Translations under genes and position numbers: made by a program | The notes under the pieces: generated by a model | The model's database searches: none | Seen by the model: only the letters and a program-made list of their open reading frames with translations | Told to the model about the DNA's origin: nothing | NCBI GenBank assembly: GCA_002633025.1 | Contig: NMRB01000012.1 | Coordinates: 523,114 to 587,113, forward strand | Origin: Notospermus geniculatus | Lineage: Eukaryota; Nemertea; Pilidiophora; Heteronemertea; Lineidae | Direction of reading: 5' to 3' | DNA length: 64,000 nt | Part shown: positions 23,140 through 34,203 of the stretch, piece after piece | How the letters are laid out: each line of letters opens with the position of its first letter | How positions within the stretch are numbered: the stretch's first letter is position 1

Positions 23140-24336
23140 ATGGGGTGGCTGAGTCAAGTTTTAGAAGACTATTCAACACGGCGATTCTACATTGAATATT
23201 GGGTATATCTCTCCAACCACATTGCCCACGGCATCATAGCCCTGGAAAGATTGGGGGCGTCCGAGGAGAGAGTACGTCAGTGGGCTGATTGGTACTGTGA
23301 GAAAAAGCTGGAGGCGCCGTCGGAGAAAAACCATGCTGACGACCACCTCGACGATGAGCCGTTTACTCCAGAGCAAATGGATGAAATTACTGGAAAGCGG
23401 AAACGGTATTATTCAATTTTCAACGCCAACAAGAAGAAATTGGATGAATGTGGCGGCGACATAGATGCCCTTGTCAAGAAGGAGTTCCCGCAGTTGTCTT
23501 TGGGAATGCAGGCGTCTCTTCTCCACGGAATGATCCAGCTGGGTTACGGGTATGCCGTAAGAGATCCGTACACCGTTCTCGAGGGGTTGTCCTACCTCAG
23601 GCATTCTTACAGCCCCCTTGTTTTTGATGAAGAATCTGCTGATAACGACATCAGTAAATTTGGAGCGGGTAACGTGGAAATCGTTGATGTTTTGAAAGAA
23701 CTCAAACGTGACGACGAGATCTTTGACCAAATGGAGAAGAGAGCAGAGGAACTGAGCAAGACTGATTGGGTATCAAGTCGAATGCAGTATCAAGTCCGGG
23801 CAATTCTCGAAAAGGGAAACAAGCTGATTGGCTATGCAAATAAAATCAAACTACCAAGTGATATCGTGCACGACCCGGTGCTGATCGCTGATTGGGTGCT
23901 TGATCAGATGATCACCGTCTTCACCTTAGCACAAGATGAGCGCCGAAATGATTTCGTCCTGCTCCACGGCGTCACCTGTGCGTGGAGTGTTCGCCAAGTC
24001 GTCCCGACTCTGGATCGCGAAGACGCCCTGAAAGCGCTCCGCGTTCTAGTGTGCATCATCTTCGCCGCCTACATCAGTGTCGGAGGGCCACACTTGACCA
24101 ATGCGGTTGACCCGAACATCCAGGTTGATGCCGCTGCTTGGAACGCACTGATTCAGCGCGCCATAGCTGCAGATATCGAGAGAGACGAACACGTATACAA
24201 GCTGATACAAGTCGTTCATGACCTCTGGAAGAAGCATTTGGAAAGTGGTCGTAATGCGGCTCTCTATTACACCGCTGCCAAAATTGGCTTGGAGAATCCC
24301 TATCCACCGTTCCAGCCTTCCCAGCCACGATATTAA
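23140..24336 (+). CDS. Questin oxidase-like protein, copy 1 (single-exon CDS)
   Basis: 398 residues without an intron. The N-terminus GWLSQVLEDYSTRRFYIEYW, then SNHIAHGIIALERLGASEERV, LLHGMIQLGYGY and DFVLLHGVTCAWSVRQVVP, resemble the questin-oxidase-like family (PF14027; fungal AflY/GedK type), whose fungal members open anthraquinone rings by Baeyer-Villiger-type oxidation. The His-containing NHIAHG, LLHG and LLHGVT motifs are intact. A polypyrimidine-AG (acceptor 23119-23120, cgattttcag) 19 bp before the ATG suggests a non-coding 5' exon. Animal substrates are unknown, and family assignment is by recall of motif pattern. A near-identical second copy lies 5.9 kb downstream. Base composition is more GC-balanced than the flanks. 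Confidence 0.8.
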   Translation: MGWLSQVLEDYSTRRFYIEYWVYLSNHIAHGIIALERLGASEERVRQWADWYCEKKLEAPSEKNHADDHLDDEPFTPEQMDEITGKRKRYYSIFNANKKKLDECGGDIDALVKKEFPQLSLGMQASLLHGMIQLGYGYAVRDPYTVLEGLSYLRHSYSPLVFDEESADNDISKFGAGNVEIVDVLKELKRDDEIFDQMEKRAEELSKTDWVSSRMQYQVRAILEKGNKLIGYANKIKLPSDIVHDPVLIADWVLDQMITVFTLAQDERRNDFVLLHGVTCAWSVRQVVPTLDREDALKALRVLVCIIFAAYISVGGPHLTNAVDPNIQVDAAAWNALIQRAIAADIERDEHVYKLIQVVHDLWKKHLESGRNAALYYTAAKIGLENPYPPFQPSQPRY

Positions 24337-24423
24337 ATCGAATCGGTTCACGGGCTTTGCGCCGCTGTGCCCGGGTATTACGCAAAAATAGCGCTATCCA
24401 CAATCAGGGACACAGGCATTTAT

Positions 24424-24500
24424 GACCCGGTTGGTACAGTGGCCTAGCACGCGCATGCTTTGGAGCTAGCTTTCAAATTATAGGATTGATCCTTGGCACT
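24424..24500 (+). repeat. Degenerate tRNA-like segment (possible SINE remnant)
   Basis: The sequence ggttggtacagtggcctagc followed by a degraded box B (ggattgatcc) resembles a decayed tRNA-derived head. The same sequence follows copy 2 near 30307-30370, so it predates the duplication. Weak evidence. Confidence 0.35.
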
Positions 24501-24644
24501 CGACTGACGGTGGTAGACTTTGGTTATTATTACACTCTACAGGGAATATGGTACATCTTTGAAGAACATGTTCTGGCTTTCGTTTTACGCTCGATGAGAG
24601 ATACAAAAGCATGAATTGAACGCAGGACGCGGCGTTGCCTCTGT

Positions 24645-24905
24645 TTAAGGGCCTGTCACACTGAAGTAGTTCTCTGTACGTTCTTGAAAATTTTGCCGAA
24701 CGGACTCAAACTGTGTGCGAACGGAGTGGACGTAGTGGCAACTTTTTACAGTCTTTTTACGAACTTCATGGACGAACTTCAGGGTGCTCCATCCAGAACA
24801 TCGAAGCATTATTTGGCGAAGGGTTACACGTTGTAGCCCGTTTTACGATTTTTTAGGACGGGACAGGACGTTTTGAGAACTACTCCAGTGTGACAGACCC
24901 TTTAA
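24645..24905. mobile_element. TTAA-flanked MITE downstream of QOL copy 1
   Basis: Termini GGGCCTGTCACACTG and its mirror CAGTGTGACAGACCC, inner arms AGTAGTTCTC / GAGAACTACT, flanked by TTAA on both sides. The matching position downstream of copy 2 (30526-30530) is an empty TTTAA. TTAA duplication is typical of piggyBac-type transposition; no transposase is encoded. Confidence 0.8.
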
Positions 24906-25026
24906 TTGGAGTACATATCAAGAAGGTGAAACTATACAATTACTTAATTACGGGAAAATTTCAAAGTATGAGATTAATGTGACATCTCCGAGCCTGACCC
25001 AAGCATACGGCGGGTAGGCCCTATAG

Positions 25027-27631
25027 GAAGTTGGTTCCTAGTTCCTTATTCGAAATTGCCCCAATAAAGAACTAGTAAATAGGCTAAGCCCATGGGATGG
25101 CAAATTTTGTATGCCTGTGCTTATGTAATCAGTCACAAACCCATTCTGCAGAGGATCATGGAGGAATCCTCCATGAGAGGATTATGCCATGAAATTCACC
25201 ATCAGAATGGATGTAATAGGATATCTATCTCGATTCACCAAGAGATAGGGCCTACATGTATTAACCCCTTCCTACCCAAATGGTCTGATAAGATATCTTT
25301 TTCGATTCACGAAGTGATATTAACCCTTTCCACTGATTTCCACGAGGAACGCTAATATTGCCTGTTTCAGGTCATAGTCAGCTGAGCGCAAGGCCTATGG
25401 GCCTCTTGTTTACGGTTCGTGGGGACACCTGGACGGACGTTTTTGGAACTAAACGACGTTACCGAAATCTCTCCATCCGATGTTACACAATCTCTCCAAA
25501 ACCTAACCCTAGGTTACACAAACTCTCCAACGTTACAACCCTGACCCAGAAACATAACCCTAAGTTACACAATCTCGCCAACGTTACAAAATCTCTCATT
25601 GCTAAAAACAATGTTACAAAATCTCACCACTGGAGAGATAAGTAATGTTACAAAATCTCACCACTGGAGAGATTTTGTAACGTAACAAAGTCTCTCATTG
25701 CTAAAAATAATGTTACAAAATCTCACCACTGGAGAGATTTTGTAACGTTACAAAATCTCTCATTGCTAAAAATAATTTGATGATTGACAGGCGCTCATTC
25801 ATACTGGCGTAGCGCGGGAAAATGAAAACGAGGCTGTCTTACTCGCCCCGGCGGTTTAGGACCACTTTAACCCTTTACACTGATTTCCACGAGGAACGCT
25901 AATATTTGCTTGCTAACCATAAAAAAGGTTCGTACTTGTATCTCGTTTCCCCTGTCATGCCTGTTTCAACCTCGTGAATTGGCAGGTCATAGTCAGCTGA
26001 GCGCAAGGCCTATGGGCCTCTTGTTTACGATTCGTGGGGACACCTGGACGGACGTTTTTGGAACTAAACGACGTTACCGAAATCTCTCCACCCGATGTTA
26101 CACAATCTCTCCAAAACCTAACCCTAGGTTACACAAACACTCCAACGTTACAACCCTGACCCAGAAACATAACCCTAAGTTTCACAATCTCGCCAACGTT
26201 ACAAAATCTCTCATTGCTAAACAATGTTACAAAATCTCACCACTGGAGAGATTTTGTAACGTAACAAGGTCTCTCATTGCTAAAAGTAATGTTACAAAAT
26301 CTCACCACTGGAGAGATTTTGTAACGTTACAAAATCTCATTGCTAAAAATAATGTTACAAAATCTCACCACTGGAGAGATTTTGTAACGTAACAAAGTCT
26401 CTCATTGCTAAAAATAATGTTACAAAATCTCACCACTGGAGAGATTTTGTAACGTTACAAAATCTCTCATTGCTAAAAATAATGTTACAAAATCTCACCA
26501 CTAGAGAGATTTTGTAACGTAACAAAGTCTCTCATTGCTAAAAATAATGTTACAAAATCTCACCACTGGAGAGATTTTGTAACGTTACAAAATCTCTCAT
26601 TGCTGAAAAATAATGTTACAAAATCTCACCACTGGAGAGATTTTGTAACGTTACAAAATCTCTCATTGCTGCAAAATATTGTTACAAAATCTCACCACTG
26701 GAGAGATTTTGTAACGTGGAGAGATTTTGTAACGTTACAAAATCTCTCATTGCTAAAAATAATGTTACAAAATCTCACCACTGGAGAGATTTTGTAACGT
26801 TACAAAATCTCTCATTGCTGAAAATTATGTTACAAAATCTCACCACTGGAGAGATTTTGTAACGTTACAAAATCTCTCATTGCTAAAAATAATGTTACAA
26901 AATCTCACCACTGGAGAGATTTTGTAACGTTACAAAGTCTCTCATTGCTGAAAAATAATGTTACAAAATCTCACCACTGGAGAGATTTTGTAACGTAACG
27001 TAATGTGGGTAGCTGATCGATGGCTTGTTCAAAGTATTGCCATGGCTAGATCCGTACCCAGTTAACTTTGTGGTTTAGAAACATTCTACAGGGTGTCCCA
27101 GAAAAAACGCAACAGTTAGGAAAACCGTGATTGTGGAGAAACCAAATATCTACAGATTCAGTACCGACACATTATATACCAGGAAATGAACCAGGAATTG
27201 ATGCCAAAATGGCGGGAAATGGTATATAATGGATCGGTATTGAATCTGCAGCTCATAAATGCTAGTAAAAAAGTTGTTAGTATGAAAAATCGAATAAGGA
27301 ACTGAATAAGGAACTAGGAAATGAATCAGGAAATGATGCCAAAATGGCGGGATATGGTATATAATGGGTTGGTATAAGTTGAATCTGTAGCTCATAAATG
27401 CCAGTAAAAAAGTTGTTTGGTATGAAAAATCGAATAAGGAACTACGAAATGAGTCAGGAAATGGTACGAAAACATCTGGTAAACAAGAAATACTTCGCTT
27501 ATATATAGTTCCTTATTGGGGCAATACCCAATATCGAATAAGGAACTAGGAACTGGTTAGCCTATTTACTAGACCTTATTGGGGCAATTTTGAATAAGGA
27601 ACTAGGAACGAGGAACTGGGAACCAACTTCA
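25027..27631. mobile_element. Inverted-repeat-bounded element with satellite core
   Basis: A segment of about 65 bp at 25027-25090 (ttggttcctagttccttatt..taaataggctaagcc) reappears inverted at 27555-27631. Between them are two flank-plus-array blocks (unit starts near 25324 and 25869), the 65-bp satellite, and a repeat of about 140 bp near 27160-27450. The region after copy 2 lacks it. The organisation resembles pearl/DINE-type non-autonomous elements that carry a tandem core. Confidence 0.65.
25560..27002. repeat. 65-bp palindromic satellite array
   Basis: Monomer of 65 bp (successive starts at 26351, 26416, 26481, 26546). Each holds three copies of the 15-mer GTTACAAAATCTCTC or a close variant, in alternating orientation, so every monomer can fold into a hairpin around ACCACTG and a second around GTAACGTTAC. 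About twenty monomers; the first few are separated from the rest by a repeat of the 5' flank (25865-26150). Open frames across it are artefacts of the periodicity. Confidence 0.95.
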
Positions 27632-27862
27632 CAGAGGTGCATACGGCCTTTAATTTGGCATTCGCAGCTGTGTGAAAACTCTCTGTTGACTCCAGTCGTT
27701 CTCGTGCACGGAAAAAGTCTTGCCGAAAGTCGCCTATAATCACATACACGTATATAATTTTAATTTTACGCTTAACTGTGACTACAACTGTAATGTTAAC
27801 TATAACTACATGTAACTTTGACTATATAACTATGTAACTTTGACTATATAACTATGTTATAT

Positions 27863-28095
27863 GAGGAGCCACGGTGATGTAGTGGTTCGGGCCTCCGACT
27901 AGCGGTCAGAGGGTCCCGGGTTCGAATTCCACTGGGCGTGAGTCCAAGGTACTTTGCCCCTGTCACCATCGCATATAGAGTTAAAGCCAGATGTTTCATT
28001 AATTAGCCTACTGTACGGAACCTGTCACAGCAAACGATGACGAATCGTCCCGGTGATGTAATATTAATTAATGGATAGAAACGGATACCATATGT
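27863..28095 (+). mobile_element. tRNA-derived SINE
   Basis: A tRNA-like head with box A (tgatgtagtgg, 27875-27885) and box B (GGTTCGAATTCC, 27919-27930) is followed by a non-tRNA body (caaggtactttgcccctgtc..). The body without the head recurs at about 32018-32168. Pol III promoter spacing is normal. 3' boundary uncertain. Confidence 0.75.
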
Positions 28096-28559
28096 TTGTT
28101 ATGTAGTTGCTAGAAGTAATTTATGGAAAGGTATCGATAATGGCAGCTAGGAAAGCGTGATATTGTTTATCTGCTGACAATTAGATATAAACACAGTCAA
28201 TACTCTATTAAGCGGATGTCACGTATGGAAACTAATGATGTGGAGCTAAGTTTTATTGACATCGCTAATAAGCCCCGAGTACGGTCATCACTCTATTAAG
28301 ACGTTTGAAACGTCACCGCGACGATTGCTTTTCATTTAGAGTTATATCTTCATGTATTGGACGCAACAGAAATAAACTGATACGCTTTCTTGATTTATAT
28401 GTTGTCAATCAATGTAACACATATCGCCTTCTAAAACGTTCACATCAGCTTGGTGTAGGAATATCAGTCGTGGTTTGTCTGTAATGAGCCATACATTTGC
28501 AACGAAACATGACCTGATATTTCGGCCGCGTTCAGGGAAGCGAGCATCGTGTCATATTA

Positions 28560-28690
28560 TGATATCTTCAGAGCAACTTCAATTTCGAAAACAAGCCAGG
28601 AGAATATTGAAATATTGATTAAATTGACAAGAAAATTCTACTCGACCACGTGAACAAATGAATAATTCATTAAACTGGCCGTCAACCAAT
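28560..28690. repeat. Duplicated block also found at 32240-32345
   Basis: Part of a larger repeated tract (27660-28690 vs 31795-32345) following each questin-oxidase-like copy; the shared sequence includes ctcgaccacgtgaacaaatg. In the second tract about 430 bp are replaced by the single N at 32169. Confidence 0.8.
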
Positions 28691-29039
28691 AGGTGTTCAG
28701 ACAAGCACTGGGCATCATCAGTAGAGAAGTTACTGTTCTGGCTCGCCGCACGAGATGGAACAACCCTGTGTTGCTTGAGGCTGGAGATAGAGTGGCGGCC
28801 ATCTTGGACGCCATCTTGAAAGGCACCTGTGGGCCCTACCGGAAATGCACTTTACTAGGCCTATATTGGCACTGAGAGTACAGAAAGCCTATGGGTAGGC
28901 CAGAGGCCGCACTTGAAGACGTGGCTGATGATGATGATGCTTAGAAGCCCGCGATTTTCAACCTCACCCTCCGTTGGGTAGGTTCCTCTCTCATGATATT
29001 TTACTTCTATTTTCAGATCCTCTGAATATAGCTCATACA

Positions 29040-30404
29040 ATGGGGTGGCTGAGTCAGGTTTTACACGACTATTCAACACGGCGATTCTTCATTGAATATT
29101 GGGGATTTCTCGCCAACCACATTGCCCACGGCATCATAGCCCTGGAAAAATTGGGGGCGTCCGAGGAGAGAGTACGTCAGTGGGCTGATTGGTATAGTGA
29201 CAAAAAGCTGGAGGCGCCGTCGGAGAAAAACCATCTTGCTGAACACCCCGATGATGTCCCGCTTACTCCAGAGGAAATGGATAACATCACTGGAAAGCGG
29301 AAACGGTATTATTCCATTTTGAATGCCAACAAAAAGAAATTGGATGAATGTGGCGGCGACATAGATGTCCTCGTAAAGAAAGATTTCCCGCAGTTGTCTT
29401 TGGGATTGCAGGCGTCTCTTCTCCATGGAATGATCCAGCTGGGTTACGGGTATGCCGTAAGAGATACGTACACCGTTCTCGAGGGGTTGTCCTACCTGAG
29501 GTTCGCTTACCGCCCCCTTGTTTTCGATGAAGAATCTGCCGATAACGACATCAGTAAATTTGGAGCGGGTGACGTGGAAATCGTTGATGTTTTGAAAGAT
29601 TTCAAACGTGACGACGAGATCTTTGACCAAATGGTGAAGAGAGCAGAGGAACTGAGCAAGAGTGACCAGGATTTAGGTCGCGCGCAGAATCAAGTCGGGG
29701 CAATTCTCGAAAAGGGAAACAAGATGATTAGCTATGCAAATAGAATCAAACTACCACGTGATATCGTGCACGACCCAGTGCTGATCGCTGATTGGGTGCT
29801 TGACCAGACGATTACTGTCTTCGCCCTGGCTCAGGATGAACGCCGAAATGATTTCGTCCTGCTCCACGGCGTCACCTGTGCGTGGAGTGTTCGCCAAGTC
29901 ATCCCGCTTCTGGATCGCGAAGACGCCCTAAAAGCGCTTCGCACTCTCGTGTGCACCGTCTTCGCCGCCTACCTCAGTGTCGGAGGGCCAAACTTGACCA
30001 ATGCGGTTGACCCGAACATCCAGGTTGATGCCGCTGCTTGGAACGCACTGATTCAGCGCGCCATAGCTGCAGATATCGAGAGAGACGAACACGTATACAA
30101 GCTGATACAAGTCGTTTATGAGCTCTGGAAGAAGCATTTGGAAAGTGGTCGTAATGTGCGGCTCTCTATTACACCGCTGCCAAAATTGCCTTGGAGAATC
30201 CCTATCCACCGTTCGTGCCTTCCCAGCCACGATATTAAGTCGATTCAATGCCCAGGTATTACGGTACGCAAAAATCGCACAATCCACAAGAGAAGGCGTC
30301 TCCGACCCGGTTGGTGCAATGGCCCAACACTAGAATGCTTTGGAGATAGCTTTCAAATTGATTCTTCGCATGCACTCGCACTGACGGTGGTAGACATTGA
30401 TTAA
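29040..30404 (+). CDS. Questin oxidase-like protein, copy 2 (frameshifted C-terminus)
   Basis: Paralogue of the 23140-24336 gene; by eye about nine in ten residues agree over the first ~375. The ATG at 29040 is aligned to copy 1 and again follows a probable 5' UTR intron acceptor (29015-29016). A 2-bp TG insertion at about 30155 (cgtaatgtgcgg against cgtaatgcgg) shifts the frame. The conserved ending AALYYTAAKIGLENPYP is lost and about 80 unrelated, Arg-rich residues follow to a stop at 30404. The motifs NHIAHG, LLHG and LLHGVT remain. It could be a decaying copy, a functional variant, or a sequencing/assembly error. Confidence 0.75.
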   Translation: MGWLSQVLHDYSTRRFFIEYWGFLANHIAHGIIALEKLGASEERVRQWADWYSDKKLEAPSEKNHLAEHPDDVPLTPEEMDNITGKRKRYYSILNANKKKLDECGGDIDVLVKKDFPQLSLGLQASLLHGMIQLGYGYAVRDTYTVLEGLSYLRFAYRPLVFDEESADNDISKFGAGDVEIVDVLKDFKRDDEIFDQMVKRAEELSKSDQDLGRAQNQVGAILEKGNKMISYANRIKLPRDIVHDPVLIADWVLDQTITVFALAQDERRNDFVLLHGVTCAWSVRQVIPLLDREDALKALRTLVCTVFAAYLSVGGPNLTNAVDPNIQVDAAAWNALIQRAIAADIERDEHVYKLIQVVYELWKKHLESGRNVRLSITPLPKLPWRIPIHRSCLPSHDIKSIQCPGITVRKNRTIHKRRRLRPGWCNGPTLECFGDSFQIDSSHALALTVVDID

Positions 30405-31053
30405 TATTAGTACACTCTACAGGGAATACGGTACATCTTTGACGAGCATGTTGCTGGCTTTCGTCTTATTGAGAGAGGAGAGATGTAAAAGCACAAACTG
30501 AATGCTGAAGTGGCTTCTGCCTTTGTTTAATTGGAAGACACTCGTAAGGAGTACATGTGCCCAAATCAAGATGAAAGTGAAACTATACAATTACATGTAC
30601 TTAATTATGGGAAAAATATGTACAAATTGTGAATAATGTGACATCTCCGAGGCTGACGTTCTATGTGCCATTTTGCGCCACTTGAGACTCGACTGCGCGG
30701 CGAATATCAAACAGCAGATCAGAGTCGACCAAAGACTGTTTTCAGCTCGAAAAGTAGAAACATGAACATGAACATTATGAAGACTCCGAACATCAAATAA
30801 AGAGGCGAAAGACATCTTTTTACAGCTTTGCATAGTTCAAACTGCTACCCGTAGTCCCTCAACGATTACGTACGCTCGGACCCAGCGGCTTCAAACTCAA
30901 CTACGGCAATCATTTCCGAGAACGTTGGTGGATTGAGACCGATACCACTCAGGGACTGAATATTAAACGTACGGCGCTGACACAGCGCATGGCGGACGTC
31001 TTGCCGTCACCTGTCCTGCATATTGTGAATCTCTTAATCCGATTGGCCGGCAC
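30405..31053. other. Intergenic, downstream of QOL copy 2
   Basis: Contains the homologue of the copy 1 downstream flank (to about 30670) and then unique sequence. No gene seen. Confidence 0.5.
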
Positions 31054-34000
31054 CTAGAATTCATCATCGGAGCTGTCGGCGAGCAGCATCACGTGATCTG
31101 TTTTGACCATTTCTTGTGGCTGAAAAGAGATGGAATCTGATCAAAATTGAGTGATACCCGACTAGAGGCGAAAAAATTCGTGCGGCAAATTCGCAGTTCT
31201 TTAAGTCGCATACCATGCAAACAGCGGCGTAGGTGACCTTGGTAATTTCCGTAAAATGCCGGAAATGACGTCATAACTTGTGATGACCTGCACTGATGCC
31301 ATCCTACATGTATATTATACTTTACCATTTGTACCTCCATTCTTCCCGTGTTCCTACTGGGCCGTCTCTGAACGTTTCTTGTCGTCGAGTCTCGCGAACA
31401 CATCCTCACGAGATAAAACAAGGAGACGATTAGCAGTGCAACGGAAATGCCAACCCCGATCGGAACCAGCACGTTCAACATGTAATGCTCACCCTGTGGA
31501 AAAAGGAAATAACTAACTGTTTAACATTGGAGAGACCTTCGGCTGCGCGTTTAGTTGTGTACGCGAACGTTTTGCAAAGCCCCGAAACGCCATTGCGAAT
31601 GCCAATTCCATTGTTCGATGCCAGGAAGAAATCATCGATAGACATTTGCGTTGGCGTTTCGGTGGCTGTCCGGAATTAGGGACTTTTCGCAAAGCTTCCG
31701 AAACGCCAACGCGAACGCCAAACCCATTGTTTGATGCCACGAACAGAGCACCGAACAAAAGGATAGACGTTCGTGTTGGCGTTTCGGGGTCTTAGCGAAA
31801 ACTCTATACTCTCTATTGACTCTGGTCGTTCACATCAGTGCACGGAAAACGTCTTGCCGAAAGTCGCCTAATCACATGTACACGTATAATTTACGCTTAA
31901 CTATGATTACAACTATCGTTTTAAATATAACTATGTAGAACTTTAACTTTATTTACTGTATTTAGAGAGTATTGCTTCAGAAGGGGGAGGGACAACATGC
32001 AAGGCACTTTTGCCCCTGTCCAAGGTACTTTGCCCCTGTCACCATCGCATATAGAGTTAAAGCCAGATGTTTCATTAATTACTGTACGGAACCTGTCACA
32101 GCAAACGATGACGAATCGTCCCGGTGATGTAATATTAATTAATGGATAGAAACGGATACCATATGTTTNAACCATATATTTCAGCCGCGTTTAGTGAAAC
32201 ATCACGTCATAATATGATATCTTCATAGTCAGCAACTTCAATCTCGAAAACAAGCCAGGAGAATATGAAATATTGATTAGATTGACAAGAAAATTCTACT
32301 CGACCACGTGAACAAATGAATAATTCATTAAACTGGCCGTCAACCAAATAATTAGATGATAAGAAAAGCACCAGGCATAGACTACTTCAGTCGAGAAGTT
32401 CTGGCTGTATCTCCGCACGAGATGGAACAACCATCATCGGGGCGCCGTAAGACTTACCTCCCACTGGAAGCCGGTCAGTTGGGGCTTTTCTGAAAAGAAA
32501 GAAAGGCATATGCGGTCATTAGGCTGTTAGGAGGAAAGCAGCCTGTTGAAAAATGATCAGGCCCGTATGGTAGGTGTCCGCTCCATTGATGTCTTAGCCA
32601 GGAACTTGGTCAAGATTTCGCACTGGACCTGTGTTGCTTGAGCATGATGGAGATCACGGAGTGGCGGCCATCTTGAAAGGCACATGGACCGGAGTAGCGC
32701 CAAACTAGTTCCTACCGAGCATGCGCGGCCTACTTTTGGACTGGCCGCTTATGCCGCTAGCACCAGCTGCCTCATCGCTTTCCAGCTGGCTGGAATATAG
32801 TGCGCGTACATTTGACACCGCAAATCTCAAATAAAAGTCGATAAAGTCAGATTATATAAAACAGTANGGGGGGGGGGGGGGGGCAGGCGTTCGTTCAGAC
32901 ATCGACGCTTCATTCAATATTTATTCGACACCATTCTCCTTGGGTTAGAAGTTTCCGACAAATTCTGTGCAGAAGATATCGTCTGCTCATCCGGTGAATA
33001 AACGAGCTGACTTGGAAGAAATGGACCATGGAATGAATATAGAAGAGCACCGTAATCTTCAGTACAAAACATCATACATTATAGTGCATCAATCATGTTT
33101 ATCTCTACTCTCTAAAGACTCATCTGTTAGAACCGTGTACATTCTTAAGGCTCTCAAATTGTACCCGTTGAATAACAGCAGAGTGTAATGTTTCCTTTAG
33201 CAATCGGATTGAATGTAATGGACGTGGTTTACATGTTCCCGTTTATACAATGGATGAATTTTATGTTACAGTAGAAAGCAATTATCGTGACATTCGAGTA
33301 CACCGTAAATCTATCGAGGGTACAGTGGGCGTTTTTATTTTAAATGAATAGAGGCCCGTGTACATCGAAGATCGCCTGTGTCGGGATTTCCCGGATCAGA
33401 AGTCATGGGAACCAATCACGGCCCGCGTCATGATGAGGAACCAATCAGAGCGTTTGATACAATCACTTAGAATGGCCAATTAACAGACCTGTTATTTTTG
33501 CCGAAGCCAATGAGCACTTGTTACTAATAACCAGAGCTTTGTTTCAAGTACACGCATACGAGACAAATCAAAACGCTTGGTCAGTTGTATCTTTATTGGT
33601 TGGAGGTTTCAGCCACTTTTCCACGCCCCTGAACGGTTTACCTTGCATAGCGTTTTTCATATTATGTCCTGACAAATAGCCGAAAGATTAAATGCGACTG
33701 AAGGCCTACTACATTCTGACCAGTTATCCTTCTTTCATGACTGTACTTATCTTATTCGTTGTCAGTAAAATGATGTACGATCATTTCAAAAGAGCCTCAT
33801 CCATCTTGAAAGACCAAATACGTGCAGTGGAATTGTCTACTGGCATGATTATCTTTTGACAACCCGCAGTTTAGGAAATTCGCCATCAAACAACAAGGCA
33901 ATTAGGGATGGATTGCACGAACGGATTGGACTTTAAAACCTGCCGCACACCGGAGCTATCTGCTGAACAAAACGTCATTCGAGACCGTTTGCTCAGCAGA

Positions 34001-34142
34001 TAACTCACCGTCTGTTATCTGCTGAGCAAACGGTCTCGAATGACTTTTTGCTCAGCAGATAGATCCAGTGTGCGGCAGGCTTTAGATAACGAGAACCGGC
34101 GGATCGAAAAAAGGCAGGTGGTGATGACGGACGGACGGACGG

Positions 34143-34203
<61 letters not shown>

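Noticed and set aside
25498-25570. Interstitial telomere repeat (CCTAACCC, AACCCTAGG)
   Set aside because: Only isolated single units; no tandem TTAGGG run.
25358-26797. Several plus-strand open frames with SLIAK / VTKSHHWRDF repeats
   Set aside because: They are translations of the 65-bp satellite (65 is not a multiple of 3, so the frames drift) and are not proteins.
25560-27002. CRISPR array
   Set aside because: Repeats are contiguous satellite monomers without unique spacers, in an intron-bearing animal genome.
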